Source: JBBRWV01 sp038248985
Lineage (GTDB): Bacteria > Planctomycetota > Phycisphaerae > WQYP01
Reading direction: 5' to 3'
Length of the DNA: 31,659 nt
Assembly: GCA_038248985.1 (NCBI GenBank)
Contig: JBBRWV010000026.1
Coordinates: 1 to 31,659 of the forward strand
This document shows positions 1 through 8,238 of the stretch, in pieces (position 1 is the first letter of the stretch; each line of letters opens with the position of its first letter). The position numbers were made by a program, and so were the translations under genes. Below the pieces are notes generated by a model. That model did no database searches. It was not told the origin of the DNA and saw nothing but the letters and a program-made list of their open reading frames with translations.

Positions 1-1
1 A

Positions 2-1999
2 ATGAAACTCGGTTCAAAAATCGCCTGTGGATTTGGCTCCCTTATCGTCATCGCCGTCAGCCTCGGCAGCCTCGCTATCTGGAGCATGAACGGCGTCAAA
101 AAATCCACCACCACCCTCGCCGATGCCACCGTCCCCGCCGTCGCCATCGCCACCGAAATCGAACGCACCTCCCTCCAAACCATGTACGCCATCCGCGGCT
201 ACGGCTTCACCGAAGATGAACAATTCCTCAAGCAAGGCCGCTCCCAACTCGATAAAGTCCGCCAAGCCGTCAAGGATGCCGAATCCCACGCCGAAAAACA
301 CGGCCTCCCCATCCTCAAAGAAAACGCCGCCAAAGCCCACGCCAAAGCCGAAGAATACGGCAAACTCGTGGACCAGACAGTCGACCTCACCGCCGCCCTC
401 GATAAAGATAAACTCGCCTCCGGCACTGCCGCCGATCGCTACATGAAACTCTGCGCCGACTACCTCAACAGTCAGGACAAAAAACTCCGCGAAGTCCTCC
501 AGAAACCCCTCGCCGACCCCTCCGCCAACGAAGCCGCCGTCCTCGACCGCGTTCAAAAAATGAAAATCGCCAACGAAATCGTTGACATCGGCAACGCCAT
601 TCGCCTCGAAAGCTGGAAAGCCATTGCCAACCGCGACCCCCAGCAACTCCGCAACGCACTCCAGAACTTTGACAAGGTCAACGCCCACCTCGATGAACTC
701 AAAACCATCACCAAACAGGAAATCAACTTTAAGCAGATATCCGATTGCCGCGACGCCGGCAAAGCCTACAACGACGCCATGCAAAGCCTCCTCGTCCACT
801 GGAACGCCCGCGAAGAAGTCGCCAAAAAACGCCTTGAAGTCGGGACCGCTGTACTCGACGCCGCTGCCCTCACCGCCAAGACCAACCTCGACAAAACCTC
901 CTCAGAATCCGTCGCCGCCGCCTCTGATCTCTCCACCGCCTCCCTCACCATGATCGTCGGCCTCTCCATCGGCGTCGCCGTCGGCATCGGTCTCGCCATC
1001 GGCATCACCCGCAGCATCACCAAGCCCATCCACCGCATCGCCGAAACCCTCGCCGCAGGCTCCCAGCAAACCTCTTCCGCCGCCGGCCAAGTCTCGGGCG
1101 CCAGCCAATCCCTCGCCCAAGGCGCTTCCGAACAAGCCGCCGCCCTCGAGGAAACCACCTCCGCCCTCGAAGAAATGGCCAGCATGACCAAGAAGAATGC
1201 CGAGACCGCGCAACAAGCCGCGTCCCTCTCCAATGAAACGCAGAAATCCGCCGCCAAGGGCAATGACGCCATGAACAAGATGTCCAAGGCCATCAACGAC
1301 ATTCAGAAGTCCGCCTCGGAGACGGCCAAGATCATCAAGGTTATTGATGAGATCGCTTTCCAGACGAACCTTCTGGCCCTCAACGCCGCGGTGGAAGCCG
1401 CCCGAGCCGGCGAAGCAGGCAAAGGATTTGCCGTGGTCGCCGAAGAAGTGCGAAACCTGGCGATGCGTTCGGCTGAAGCTGCCAAGAACACCGCCGCCAT
1501 GATTGAAGAAAGTGTCAACAACGCCAAAAACGGCGTGACCATCGCGGTCGAAGTCGGCAAGAACCTGGAAGAGATCACCACGGCCGCCACGAAGGTCAAC
1601 GGCCTCGTGGGCGAAATTGCCGCAGCCTCGCGGGAGCAATCCCAGGGCATCGACCAGGTCAACACGGCGGTCTCACAAATGGACAAGGTTACGCAGTCCA
1701 ATGCCGCCTCCGCGGAAGAGTCCGCATCAGCGGCCGAGGAACTCTCGAGCCAGTCGGTCCAACTCAGTGAAGTGGTCGGTGAATTGGTCGCGCTCGTCGG
1801 AAGCGTCGCCAAATCCGGCACGACGACGACCGGCCGGCCCGAAGGTCGGACTCCCGCGGCGACCCGCAAGCCGTCCACCAACAATCTTCACAAACGGTCA
1901 GCGTCGGCCAAAAAGTCTCCAGCGCACATGATTCCACTGGATGATGCGGAAATGAACGGCAAGGAAGAAAACTTCGCCGAATTCAGCAACTCCAAGTAA
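2..1999 (+). CDS. Methyl-accepting chemotaxis protein (receptor 1)
   Basis: This is an inner-membrane chemoreceptor of 665 residues that would sense a ligand outside the cytoplasm and control CheA through its cytoplasmic coiled-coil hairpin. A first membrane segment lies near residues 7-28. A helical sensor region follows, and a second membrane segment lies near 315-336. The hairpin tip around residue 448 reads EIAFQTNLLALNAAVEAARAG, which is diagnostic for MCPs. Only the first few HAMP-like residues (ITKPI) follow the second membrane segment before the signalling helices begin, so a full HAMP domain seems absent. The C-terminus lacks the NWETF-type CheR-tether but ends in a tail (HMIPLDD..) shared with receptor 2. 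The start codon is the second base of the window, so its ribosome site is not visible. Codons before about base 1180 end in C far more often than those after it. The ligand is unknown. Confidence 0.96.
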   Translation: MKLGSKIACGFGSLIVIAVSLGSLAIWSMNGVKKSTTTLADATVPAVAIATEIERTSLQTMYAIRGYGFTEDEQFLKQGRSQLDKVRQAVKDAESHAEKHGLPILKENAAKAHAKAEEYGKLVDQTVDLTAALDKDKLASGTAADRYMKLCADYLNSQDKKLREVLQKPLADPSANEAAVLDRVQKMKIANEIVDIGNAIRLESWKAIANRDPQQLRNALQNFDKVNAHLDELKTITKQEINFKQISDCRDAGKAYNDAMQSLLVHWNAREEVAKKRLEVGTAVLDAAALTAKTNLDKTSSESVAAASDLSTASLTMIVGLSIGVAVGIGLAIGITRSITKPIHRIAETLAAGSQQTSSAAGQVSGASQSLAQGASEQAAALEETTSALEEMASMTKKNAETAQQAASLSNETQKSAAKGNDAMNKMSKAINDIQKSASETAKIIKVIDEIAFQTNLLALNAAVEAARAGEAGKGFAVVAEEVRNLAMRSAEAAKNTAAMIEESVNNAKNGVTIAVEVGKNLEEITTAATKVNGLVGEIAAASREQSQGIDQVNTAVSQMDKVTQSNAASAEESASAAEELSSQSVQLSEVVGELVALVGSVAKSGTTTTGRPEGRTPAATRKPSTNNLHKRSASAKKSPAHMIPLDDAEMNGKEENFAEFSNSK

Positions 2000-2017
2000 C
2001 GGCTGCCTTCCTACGAC

Positions 2018-2055
2018 TGGGATGCCAAGGAGGGCGTCCCAGTCGACACGGCGGC
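2018..2055 (+). repeat. Hairpin-bearing 38-bp repeat, copy 1 (after receptor 1)
   Basis: This 38-bp stretch starts 18 bases after the stop codon of receptor 1 and is identical to bases 4339-4376 after receptor 2. Its first 24 bases fold as TGGGATGCC - AAGGAG - GGCGTCCCA, a 9-bp stem with one G-U pair. The six-base loop is a perfect Shine-Dalgarno-like sequence. There is no U-tract, so it is not a standard intrinsic terminator. An mRNA-stability or attenuation role is inferred. Confidence 0.8.
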
Positions 2056-2157
2056 ACGGTGAACTCCCTGGCAGCCGGAACCATTGCGGTGAGCCACGTC
2101 CAGTTCCTCAAGTCGTACACATGCTCACTGAAAAGCCTTCTGCAAGAGATTTGTATA

Positions 2158-2628
2158 ATGAACGCGAAGAGCACCTATATCTTGATCGCACTATCTTTCG
2201 TCGTGGTGCCAGCGCAAGCGGCCGGGGCGGAAGCGCCATCTCACCCGGCGGTGGCGGTTTTACAGAAGCATGTGCAGTCGCGCAACGGCGACAGGGTCGT
2301 ATCAATTCCAACTAAGTTCAACCTCACTGGCGCGTCAATCAACTCCAACTTTTCTCAAGTGGGCTACTACGGCCAGGCGGGCTTAATGCCGCCGCCGGAG
2401 TTGGAGAGTGCGACGTGCGCCGGACACTTCCAACGAGATGAGAGTTCAAACCGCATAGTGGTACACGCGGTCGGGTTGAGCTCCTGCATCTATGGCGTAA
2501 ACATCCAGATCGAACGCGACAGGACTTGCTTCGCAAATGAAGTGCCTATCAGCAGTTTGACGATCGGCAGCGCGGTCAACACCCCTAAGTCATTTCTTAA
2601 TTGCACACTCAATCGAAGTTTTGCGTAA
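2158..2628 (+). CDS. Small secreted protein of unknown function
   Basis: I do not recognise this family. The ATG at 2158 gives 156 residues and places a clear signal peptide at the very N-terminus: a short charged start (MNAKS), a hydrophobic stretch of about 14 residues, then an AQA|AGA-type cleavage region near residues 20-24. The mature part has four cysteines, in the contexts ATCAG, SSCIY, RTCFA and LNCTL, enough for two disulfides, which suits a periplasmic or exported protein. In-frame upstream starts would bury the signal peptide. It sits between two chemoreceptor genes, so a periplasmic ligand-binding or receptor-associated role is possible but is only inferred from position. Its codon use looks more mixed than that of its neighbours. 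Confidence 0.7.
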   Translation: MNAKSTYILIALSFVVVPAQAAGAEAPSHPAVAVLQKHVQSRNGDRVVSIPTKFNLTGASINSNFSQVGYYGQAGLMPPPELESATCAGHFQRDESSNRIVVHAVGLSSCIYGVNIQIERDRTCFANEVPISSLTIGSAVNTPKSFLNCTLNRSFA

Positions 2629-2703
2629 CGGATCCATTTCGGACCGATTTTATTGACCACTCAACGCAGGCCCACTTGCGTTGACACTACAAAGGAACAG
2701 ACC

Positions 2704-4323
2704 ATGTCTATGACTATTGGAAGACGCATTCTGGCGGGATTTGCCATAAGCATCACGATCACTGCGGCGATGGGTGCCTTCGCCTACTGGCGGATCGCAG
2801 CGATCGACACGCAAGCCACGATCATCGCGAAGAAGGCGTTGCCGGGCGTATCTGCCGCCGGGACGATTGAAGCCAACACCCAATTCGCCGGATCGGCGGT
2901 CATTCAACATGTGATCGCGGAAACAAAGTCCGACATGGAAAAGATTGAGACGCGGCTTCAGGGGGCTGCCGAGGCCAATACCAAGGCCTACAAGGAACTA
3001 GAAGCGATCTCCACCGCCCCCCACGAGCGCCAACTCCTGGAGGGCACATTGACGGCACGGGCGGCGTATGGCGCGGCGCGCGACAAAATTTTCGCGCTGA
3101 GCCGCGAAGGCAAGAAGAAGGAGGCGATGGAACTGTATCACCGCGACTTCGTACCCCCATTCAGAAAGTTGCTCGAGCAGACCATCAGCCTCAATGGGGC
3201 CAACAAAAAATCCGCCGAAGATGCCAGCACGCAAATTTCCACCGCCGTGTCGACCGGCAAGACCGGATCGATCATCGGCGTCATCGCCGCCGTTCTGGCC
3301 GGCACACTCATCGGCACATTGATCACTCGCGCGGTGAACAAGACACTCAATCGCATCGCCGGCACGCTTTCCGCCGGATCGGACCAAACCAGCGCCGCGG
3401 CTGGCCAGGTTGCCTCGTCCAGCCAATCCCTCGCGCAAGGCGCCTCCGAACAGGCTGCGGCACTGGAAGAGACCACGTCCGCCCTGGAAGAGATGGCTTC
3501 GATGACCAAGAAGAATGCCGAGACCTGCCAACAGGCTGCATCCCTGTCCAATGAAACGCAGAAATCCGCCGCCAAGGGCAATGACGCGATGAACAAAATG
3601 TCTTCAGCGATTGATGATATTCAGAAATCCGCCGCGGAGACGGCCAAGATCATCAAGGTGATTGATGAGATCGCCTTCCAGACGAATCTCCTGGCGCTCA
3701 ATGCCGCAGTGGAAGCCGCCCGCGCGGGCGAGGCAGGCAAGGGTTTTGCGGTGGTCGCCGAAGAGGTGCGGAACCTGGCGATGCGTTCGGCTGAAGCGGC
3801 CAAGAATACCGCCGCCATGATTGAAGAAAGTGTCAACAACTCCAAGAACGGCGTCACTATTGCGGTCGAAGTGGGCAAGAACCTCGAAGAGATCACCACG
3901 GCCGCCACCAAGGTCAACGGCCTGGTCAGCGAGATTTCTGCGGCCTCCCGCGAGCAATCCCAGGGGATCGGCCAGGTCAACACCGCCGTCTCGGAGATGG
4001 ACAAGGTTACGCAGTCCAATGCCGCGTCCGCAGAGGAATCCGCCGCCGCTGCCGAACAGCTCTCCAGCCAGTCTGTTCAACTCCGCGAAGTGGTCGAAGA
4101 ATTGGTGGCCCTTGTGGGCGGCGCCACCAAGAATAACGTCAGCAAGGGCAAGGCCGGCGCTCCGGACGGTCGACGTTCCGCCCCCACGCACAAGATGCCT
4201 TCCAATAAACTCCACAAACGATCGGCCTCCCCCAAGAAGGCTCCGACGCACATGATTCCCCTAGACGATGATGAGCAGGCGGGCAAGGAAGAAGCCTTTG
4301 CCGACTTCGGCAGCGTCAAGTAG
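2704..4323 (+). CDS. Methyl-accepting chemotaxis protein (receptor 2)
   Basis: This is a second inner-membrane chemoreceptor, 539 residues from the ATG at 2704. That ATG is preceded by AAAGGA at a good distance and is preferred over a TTG 51 bases upstream. Membrane segments are near residues 8-30 and 188-208. The short sensor region between them resembles a four-helix-bundle MCP sensor and differs from that of receptor 1. As in receptor 1, a full HAMP domain is not evident. The cytoplasmic half carries the standard hairpin tip (EIAFQTN.. near residue 321) and aligns without gaps to receptor 1 from base 3502 to about 4118. The tail ends in HMIPLDDDE followed by an acidic stretch, again as in receptor 1. 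The gene is followed 90 bases later by cheR, so it probably feeds into the adjoining che operon. Confidence 0.96.
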   Translation: MSMTIGRRILAGFAISITITAAMGAFAYWRIAAIDTQATIIAKKALPGVSAAGTIEANTQFAGSAVIQHVIAETKSDMEKIETRLQGAAEANTKAYKELEAISTAPHERQLLEGTLTARAAYGAARDKIFALSREGKKKEAMELYHRDFVPPFRKLLEQTISLNGANKKSAEDASTQISTAVSTGKTGSIIGVIAAVLAGTLIGTLITRAVNKTLNRIAGTLSAGSDQTSAAAGQVASSSQSLAQGASEQAAALEETTSALEEMASMTKKNAETCQQAASLSNETQKSAAKGNDAMNKMSSAIDDIQKSAAETAKIIKVIDEIAFQTNLLALNAAVEAARAGEAGKGFAVVAEEVRNLAMRSAEAAKNTAAMIEESVNNSKNGVTIAVEVGKNLEEITTAATKVNGLVSEISAASREQSQGIGQVNTAVSEMDKVTQSNAASAEESAAAAEQLSSQSVQLREVVEELVALVGGATKNNVSKGKAGAPDGRRSAPTHKMPSNKLHKRSASPKKAPTHMIPLDDDEQAGKEEAFADFGSVK

Positions 4324-4338
4324 CTGCCGCACCAAGAT

Positions 4339-4376
4339 TGGGATGCCAAGGAGGGCGTCCCAGTCGACACGGCGGC
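4339..4376 (+). repeat. Hairpin-bearing 38-bp repeat, copy 2 (after receptor 2)
   Basis: This is an exact copy of bases 2018-2055, beginning 16 bases after the stop of receptor 2 and lying before cheR. It has the same 9-bp stem with an AAGGAG loop. Its place between receptor 2 and cheR means it could set the ratio of receptor to downstream che transcripts, or simply have been duplicated with the receptor gene. Confidence 0.8.
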
Positions 4377-4413
4377 CAGCGCCCAGTGCCTGTTTCTTTG
4401 GAGTTGAACGATT

Positions 4414-5250
4414 ATGCTTTTGTCTCCCGATCCACTCTCCACGCACGATCTCAAGAGGATCACTGACGCCGTCTACGCACACTGCGGCATCAATCTCCAT
4501 GAGGGCAAACAGGAATTGGTCCAGGCCCGCCTGGCCAAATTGCTCCGGCATAGTCCGTTTGAATCGCTGACGGATTACCTGGATCAAGCGCTGGCGGACA
4601 AAGACGGCTCGGACTTTTCCGCCCTCATCGATTCGCTGAGTACCAACCTCACCAGCTTCTTTCGTGAATCAGAGCACTTCACATACCTGGGCCACGAATT
4701 CCTTCCCCAACTCCTGACTCGCAAACGGACCCGCAATCACTCCCAAATCCGCGGCTGGAGCGCCGCATGTTCCACCGGCGAAGAGCCCTACTCCATCGCC
4801 CTGATTCTGCGCGACTTTCTCGATACGCTCGCACGCGGAATGACGGCGCGCGTACTGGCTACCGACATCTCCAATCGCGTTCTGCGTTTGGCCCGAGAAA
4901 GCATTTATGACCGCGAGCGAACAGCGCCTGTTCCCCCTCCGCTCAAACGATACCTGATACCCAGCGCCAAGCGGGTCCATGCCGTCGAGCCGGTCCCGGC
5001 CGTCCGGGAGATGGTGCGCTTCGCCCACCTCAATCTCATGGAGTCCTGGCCTTTCACCGGCCCCTTCGATTTCATCTTCTGCCGCAACGTCATGATCTAT
5101 TTCGACAAGCCCACTCAGCAGCGACTCATCGCCCGCTTCTACGACATCCTCGAGCCCGGCGGGCTCCTCTTCACCGGGCATTCGGAGTCCTTGACCGGCA
5201 TCACGCACCGTTTCCGTTACGTCCAGCCGACCATCTACTTGAAGACCTGA
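4414..5250 (+). CDS. cheR: Chemotaxis protein methyltransferase CheR
   Basis: CheR transfers methyl groups from S-adenosylmethionine to glutamates on chemoreceptors, the adaptation arm of chemotaxis. The 278-residue length is usual. An N-terminal all-alpha domain (about residues 1-80) precedes the SAM-binding domain. That domain shows motif I as GWSAACSTGEEPYS near residues 114-127 and the CheR signature FCRNVMIYFDK near 220-230. The ATG at 4414 follows GGAG (4400-4403) at normal spacing. The stop is followed by AAGGAG and the GTG of cheD, so the two are co-transcribed. The nearby receptors lack the usual C-terminal pentapeptide tether, so CheR probably docks without it. Confidence 0.97.
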   Translation: MLLSPDPLSTHDLKRITDAVYAHCGINLHEGKQELVQARLAKLLRHSPFESLTDYLDQALADKDGSDFSALIDSLSTNLTSFFRESEHFTYLGHEFLPQLLTRKRTRNHSQIRGWSAACSTGEEPYSIALILRDFLDTLARGMTARVLATDISNRVLRLARESIYDRERTAPVPPPLKRYLIPSAKRVHAVEPVPAVREMVRFAHLNLMESWPFTGPFDFIFCRNVMIYFDKPTQQRLIARFYDILEPGGLLFTGHSESLTGITHRFRYVQPTIYLKT

Positions 5251-5264
5251 AGGAGCCTCTGGCT

Positions 5265-5741
5265 GTGAATATCGTTGTCAATGTTTCCGACGCCCGCGTG
5301 TCGCAGGATATCGAAGATGTCCTGGTCACTTACTCGCTGGGCTCATGCATTGCGGTATCGCTGTACGATCCGGTGGCGCGTTGCGCGGGCATGCTTCATT
5401 ACCAGTTGCCCACCTCCACACTCGATGCAAACCGCGCCCAGGAAAACCCCTGCATGTTTGCGGACACGGGAATGGCCGCCCTGCTGAATGAGCTCACGTC
5501 CATGGGCGCCCAAGCGCGCCGACTGCAGATCAAACTCGCCGGCGGCGCGGAGATTCTCAATGACTCGGGACTCTTCTGCATTGGCAAGCGCAATCACACG
5601 GCCATCCGCAAAATTCTCTGGCAACGCGGCCTGTTGCTGAAGGCCGAAGAAGTTGGCGGCTCACAACCACGAACGCTCTACCTGCACGTCGCGGATGGAA
5701 CAACAATCATCAAGAGCCGCGGCCTGACCGCGACCCTGTAA
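5265..5741 (+). CDS. cheD: Chemoreceptor glutamine deamidase CheD
   Basis: CheD deamidates specific glutamines on MCPs to glutamate and, in many bacteria, exchanges between receptors and CheC. The 158-residue protein carries the family signature TYSLGSCIAVSLYDP followed by GMLH. This places the catalytic Cys28 and His45, with Thr22 as the likely third residue. The conserved KLAGGAEI segment and the C-terminal GGSQPRT region are also typical. Translation starts at GTG (5265), with AAGGAG directly after the cheR stop. Because CheC-family proteins are partners of CheD, the CheC/CheX-like gene two positions downstream is a reasonable candidate partner. Confidence 0.96.
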   Translation: MNIVVNVSDARVSQDIEDVLVTYSLGSCIAVSLYDPVARCAGMLHYQLPTSTLDANRAQENPCMFADTGMAALLNELTSMGAQARRLQIKLAGGAEILNDSGLFCIGKRNHTAIRKILWQRGLLLKAEEVGGSQPRTLYLHVADGTTIIKSRGLTATL

Positions 5742-5753
5742 GGAGACTCACTC

Positions 5754-6152
5754 ATGGGATACTGCATTCTGCTGGTCGATGATTCGGCCACCACGCGCGG
5801 CCTGATCAAGCGGGCCATCCAACTAGCCGGACTTCCGGTCACGGAATTCCTGGAGGCCGGCCATGGCAAGGAAGCCCTCGCACAACTGCAAACGCATGTT
5901 GTCGATCTGATTCTTACCGACCTGCACATGCCGGAGATGAATGGCATTGAACTGGCGCGCGCCGTGCTTGCCAATCCCGCCACGGCACCGATCACGATCG
6001 CGGTAATCAGCGCCGAGCCCAATGGCCAAAGACTTCTGGAACTCCGGCGGGCCGGCGTTAAAGGATATTTGCGCAAGCCCTGCACCCCTGAAGCTCTTCG
6101 TGATCTCGTTGTACCCTTGATGGAGAATCGCCATGCGCCCTCAATCACCTGA
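5754..6152 (+). CDS. CheY-like single-domain response regulator
   Basis: This is a stand-alone receiver domain of 132 residues with the full phosphotransfer set: acidic pair Asp9-Asp10, phosphoacceptor Asp56 in LTDLHMPEMNG, Ser86 at the Thr/Ser switch position and Lys108 in LRKP. It has no output domain. It differs clearly from the second CheY-like protein at 8239, which is closer to canonical CheY. One of the two may be a phosphate sink while the other drives the output; that is inference. The ATG follows AAGGAG. Its last 20 bases overlap the next gene, which suggests translational coupling. Confidence 0.93.
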   Translation: MGYCILLVDDSATTRGLIKRAIQLAGLPVTEFLEAGHGKEALAQLQTHVVDLILTDLHMPEMNGIELARAVLANPATAPITIAVISAEPNGQRLLELRRAGVKGYLRKPCTPEALRDLVVPLMENRHAPSIT

Positions 6153-6597
6153 ATTACTTCTCGAAGCTTTCGCCGAGGCCCTCCAGACTATGGCGTTTAT
6201 GTTTCCCGAGCCCCTCGCCGACGATGTCCCCCTGCCGACTGCGGCTGACTGCCTGTCGATCACCTGGTCCGGCGGTGGCACTGGGCAACTTCAACTGGCC
6301 ACGTCGCGCGGCTTCGGAGAGCTTCTGGCATGCACCATTCTGGCGATGGATCCCGGCGCTGCCGAGGCCGCCCAACACTCCGTCGACGCGCTGCAGGAAC
6401 TCTGCAACATTACTATAGGAACGCTCCTGGTGCGGCTGTGCGATTCCCCCGATGACGCCCCGGAAATGGGCTTGCCGACCGCGACGGTACTGCGTGATGC
6501 CGCGGCTTGGCAGAGTTTCGTAGCCCAACCCCACACCATTGTTCTGATGGCCGAAGGATTTCCCCTGGCGATACGCATGCAGGAGTCCCAACTGTGA
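6133..6597 (+). CDS. CheC/CheX-family chemotaxis phosphatase-like protein
   Basis: The 154-residue product resembles the CheC/CheX/FliY group, which dephosphorylate CheY-P. The best sign is LQELCNITIGTL, matching the E..N signature of these phosphatases, with Glu89 and Asn92 as candidate catalytic residues. Only one such motif is visible, and the fold otherwise reads as alternating strands and helices. The start at 6133 lies inside the preceding regulator gene and has GGAG just upstream. The stop overlaps the GTG start of cheB. This position between a receiver gene and cheB, after cheD, supports a role as CheY phosphatase or CheD partner. The sequence is divergent, so the exact subfamily is uncertain. 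Confidence 0.75.
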   Translation: MRPQSPELLLEAFAEALQTMAFMFPEPLADDVPLPTAADCLSITWSGGGTGQLQLATSRGFGELLACTILAMDPGAAEAAQHSVDALQELCNITIGTLLVRLCDSPDDAPEMGLPTATVLRDAAAWQSFVAQPHTIVLMAEGFPLAIRMQESQL

Positions 6598-7703
6598 CAA
6601 CCACGGCTTCATCTTCAGCACCGCCCAGTCGCAAAATACGCGTTCTGGTCGTCGACGACTCCGCTTGCGTGCGCAACATGCTGTGCCGCGAGTTGGCCAA
6701 GGATCCGTGCATTGAAGTTGTGGGCAGCGCCCCGGATCCATATATCGCACGCGATAAGATTGTCGAACTCAAGCCCGACGTGCTCACGCTGGACATCGAA
6801 ATGCCCCGCATGGATGGCCTCACCTTCCTGCGCCGCCTCATGGAACATTATCCCATGCCGGTCATTGTCGTCAGCTCATTGACCTCCCAAGGCACCCGCA
6901 TGGCCGTCGAAGCACTCGAAGCCGGCGCGGTGGATGTGCAGGCCAAGCCCGGCTCCGCCTACTCTGCGGAAAATCTCTCCGCCGATCTGATTGAGAAAGT
7001 CAAAACGGCCGCGCGGAGTCATCTCTTCGCGCGAGCGCCCCTGTCGAAGGGAGTCACGAAACCGAGCCACCGTACGAGTCTCACCACCACCACCGAAAAA
7101 ATCCTGGCTATCGGGGCTTCGACCGGGGGCGTGCAGGCGCTGACGCAAATCCTCACGGATTTCCCCGCAGATGCGCCCGGCACCGTTATCGTCCAGCATA
7201 TGCCCGCCAATTTTACGCGGTCTTTTGCCGAGCGCCTCGACACCATGTGCCGCGTCCGGGTTAAGGAGGCGCAGGATGGCGACGGTGTGTTCGTCGGGCA
7301 AGTGCTCGTGGCGCCGGGCGGTCATCACATGCTCCTGCGTTGTTCCGGTGCCCGTTATTACGTGCAAATCAAGGATGGACCGGAAGTCTTCCACCAGAAA
7401 CCCAGCGTCGAAGTGCTGTTTCAGTCCGTCGCCCAGGCCGCTGGACGCAACGCCGTCGGCGCCATACTTACGGGCATGGGTGCCGATGGTGCCAAGGGTC
7501 TCCTGATGATGCTTCAAGCCGGTGCCCGGACCTTGGCCCAGGATGAAGCGACCTCGGTGGTCTTCGGCATGCCGCAGGAAGCGATTAAGTGCGGCGCGGC
7601 TCAGCACGTGGTCGCTTTGCCAAACGTCGCACGAAAAATTCTGGAGTTAGCTGGTCAATTGGATCGCGATACCGCTTCGGTCGTCGCGTCCGCAACCAAA
7701 TAG
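6594..7703 (+). CDS. cheB: Chemotaxis response regulator protein-glutamate methylesterase CheB
   Basis: CheB removes methyl groups from receptor glutamates when phosphorylated by CheA. The receiver domain (about residues 14-130) has Asp21-Asp22 and phosphoacceptor Asp67 in LDIEMPRMDG. The C-terminal methylesterase domain (about 168-360) has the catalytic triad Ser176 in GASTGG, His202 in QHMPANF and Asp298 in TGMGADG. The GTG at 6594 overlaps the stop of the preceding gene as GTGA and has AGGAG upstream. This gives 369 residues, a normal CheB length. An upstream ATG would lie deep in the previous gene. The arrangement makes translational coupling with the CheC/CheX-like gene likely. Confidence 0.97.
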   Translation: MTTTASSSAPPSRKIRVLVVDDSACVRNMLCRELAKDPCIEVVGSAPDPYIARDKIVELKPDVLTLDIEMPRMDGLTFLRRLMEHYPMPVIVVSSLTSQGTRMAVEALEAGAVDVQAKPGSAYSAENLSADLIEKVKTAARSHLFARAPLSKGVTKPSHRTSLTTTTEKILAIGASTGGVQALTQILTDFPADAPGTVIVQHMPANFTRSFAERLDTMCRVRVKEAQDGDGVFVGQVLVAPGGHHMLLRCSGARYYVQIKDGPEVFHQKPSVEVLFQSVAQAAGRNAVGAILTGMGADGAKGLLMMLQAGARTLAQDEATSVVFGMPQEAIKCGAAQHVVALPNVARKILELAGQLDRDTASVVASATK

Positions 7704-7711
7704 GAGTGTAT

Positions 7712-8236
7712 ATGTCTGCTGTAGAAGAATCCCCGGCCCAACCCGCCATGCGGACAAGCCACCTCATCGTGCATTTCGTGGATTCCATCCAGGAAGTTCT
7801 CCGCACCATGACCGGTATGTCCGTCGAGATAGGGCCGCCCACGCTCAAAAAGAACCCTACCCCCAGCTATGACGTCTCGGGCATCATCGGCCTGAGCGGC
7901 GAATTCGTCGGATCGATGGTGCTTTCTTTTCAGCAATCCACGGCGCAAGCCATTGTCAACGCCTTTGCGGGAATGGCCATCGCGCCAGATTCGGCGGACT
8001 TTCCCGATGCCGTCGGTGAACTGGCCAACATGATCGCCGGCAGCGCCAAGACCCGTTTTGGCGGTGGCACCTTCATCAGCGTACCGAGCATCATTCTCGG
8101 TTCAGGACACACCGTTGCCCGCTTGAATGGCGTGCCGTGCATTGTCATTCCTTGCCATATTGCGGCCGGAGACTTTGCCGTGGAAGTCAATATCAAACCC
8201 CAATTTGCTGCGCCGCTGGCGCCAGGAGCCAAATAA
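7712..8236 (+). CDS. cheX: Chemotaxis phosphatase CheX
   Basis: CheX dephosphorylates CheY-P and acts as a dimer. The 174-residue product shows the CheX features: an N-terminal helix (HFVDSIQEVLRTM), a central GIIGLSGEFVGSMVLSF strand pair, and the catalytic motif AVGELANMIAG with Glu103 and Asn106. A C-terminal strand region contains the P.IILGSG element seen in the family. The ATG at 7712 has TAGGAG overlapping the cheB stop, so it is read from the cheB transcript. The canonical cheY starts two bases after its stop. Together with the gene at 6133, the operon carries two CheC/CheX-type proteins and two receivers. Confidence 0.92.
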   Translation: MSAVEESPAQPAMRTSHLIVHFVDSIQEVLRTMTGMSVEIGPPTLKKNPTPSYDVSGIIGLSGEFVGSMVLSFQQSTAQAIVNAFAGMAIAPDSADFPDAVGELANMIAGSAKTRFGGGTFISVPSIILGSGHTVARLNGVPCIVIPCHIAAGDFAVEVNIKPQFAAPLAPGAK

Positions 8237-8238
8237 TT

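Noticed and set aside
14..799. Long minus-strand open frame opposite receptor 1
   Set aside because: It is a by-product of the C-rich third codon positions of receptor 1. It has low complexity (Gly/Phe/Val-rich) and no ribosome site.
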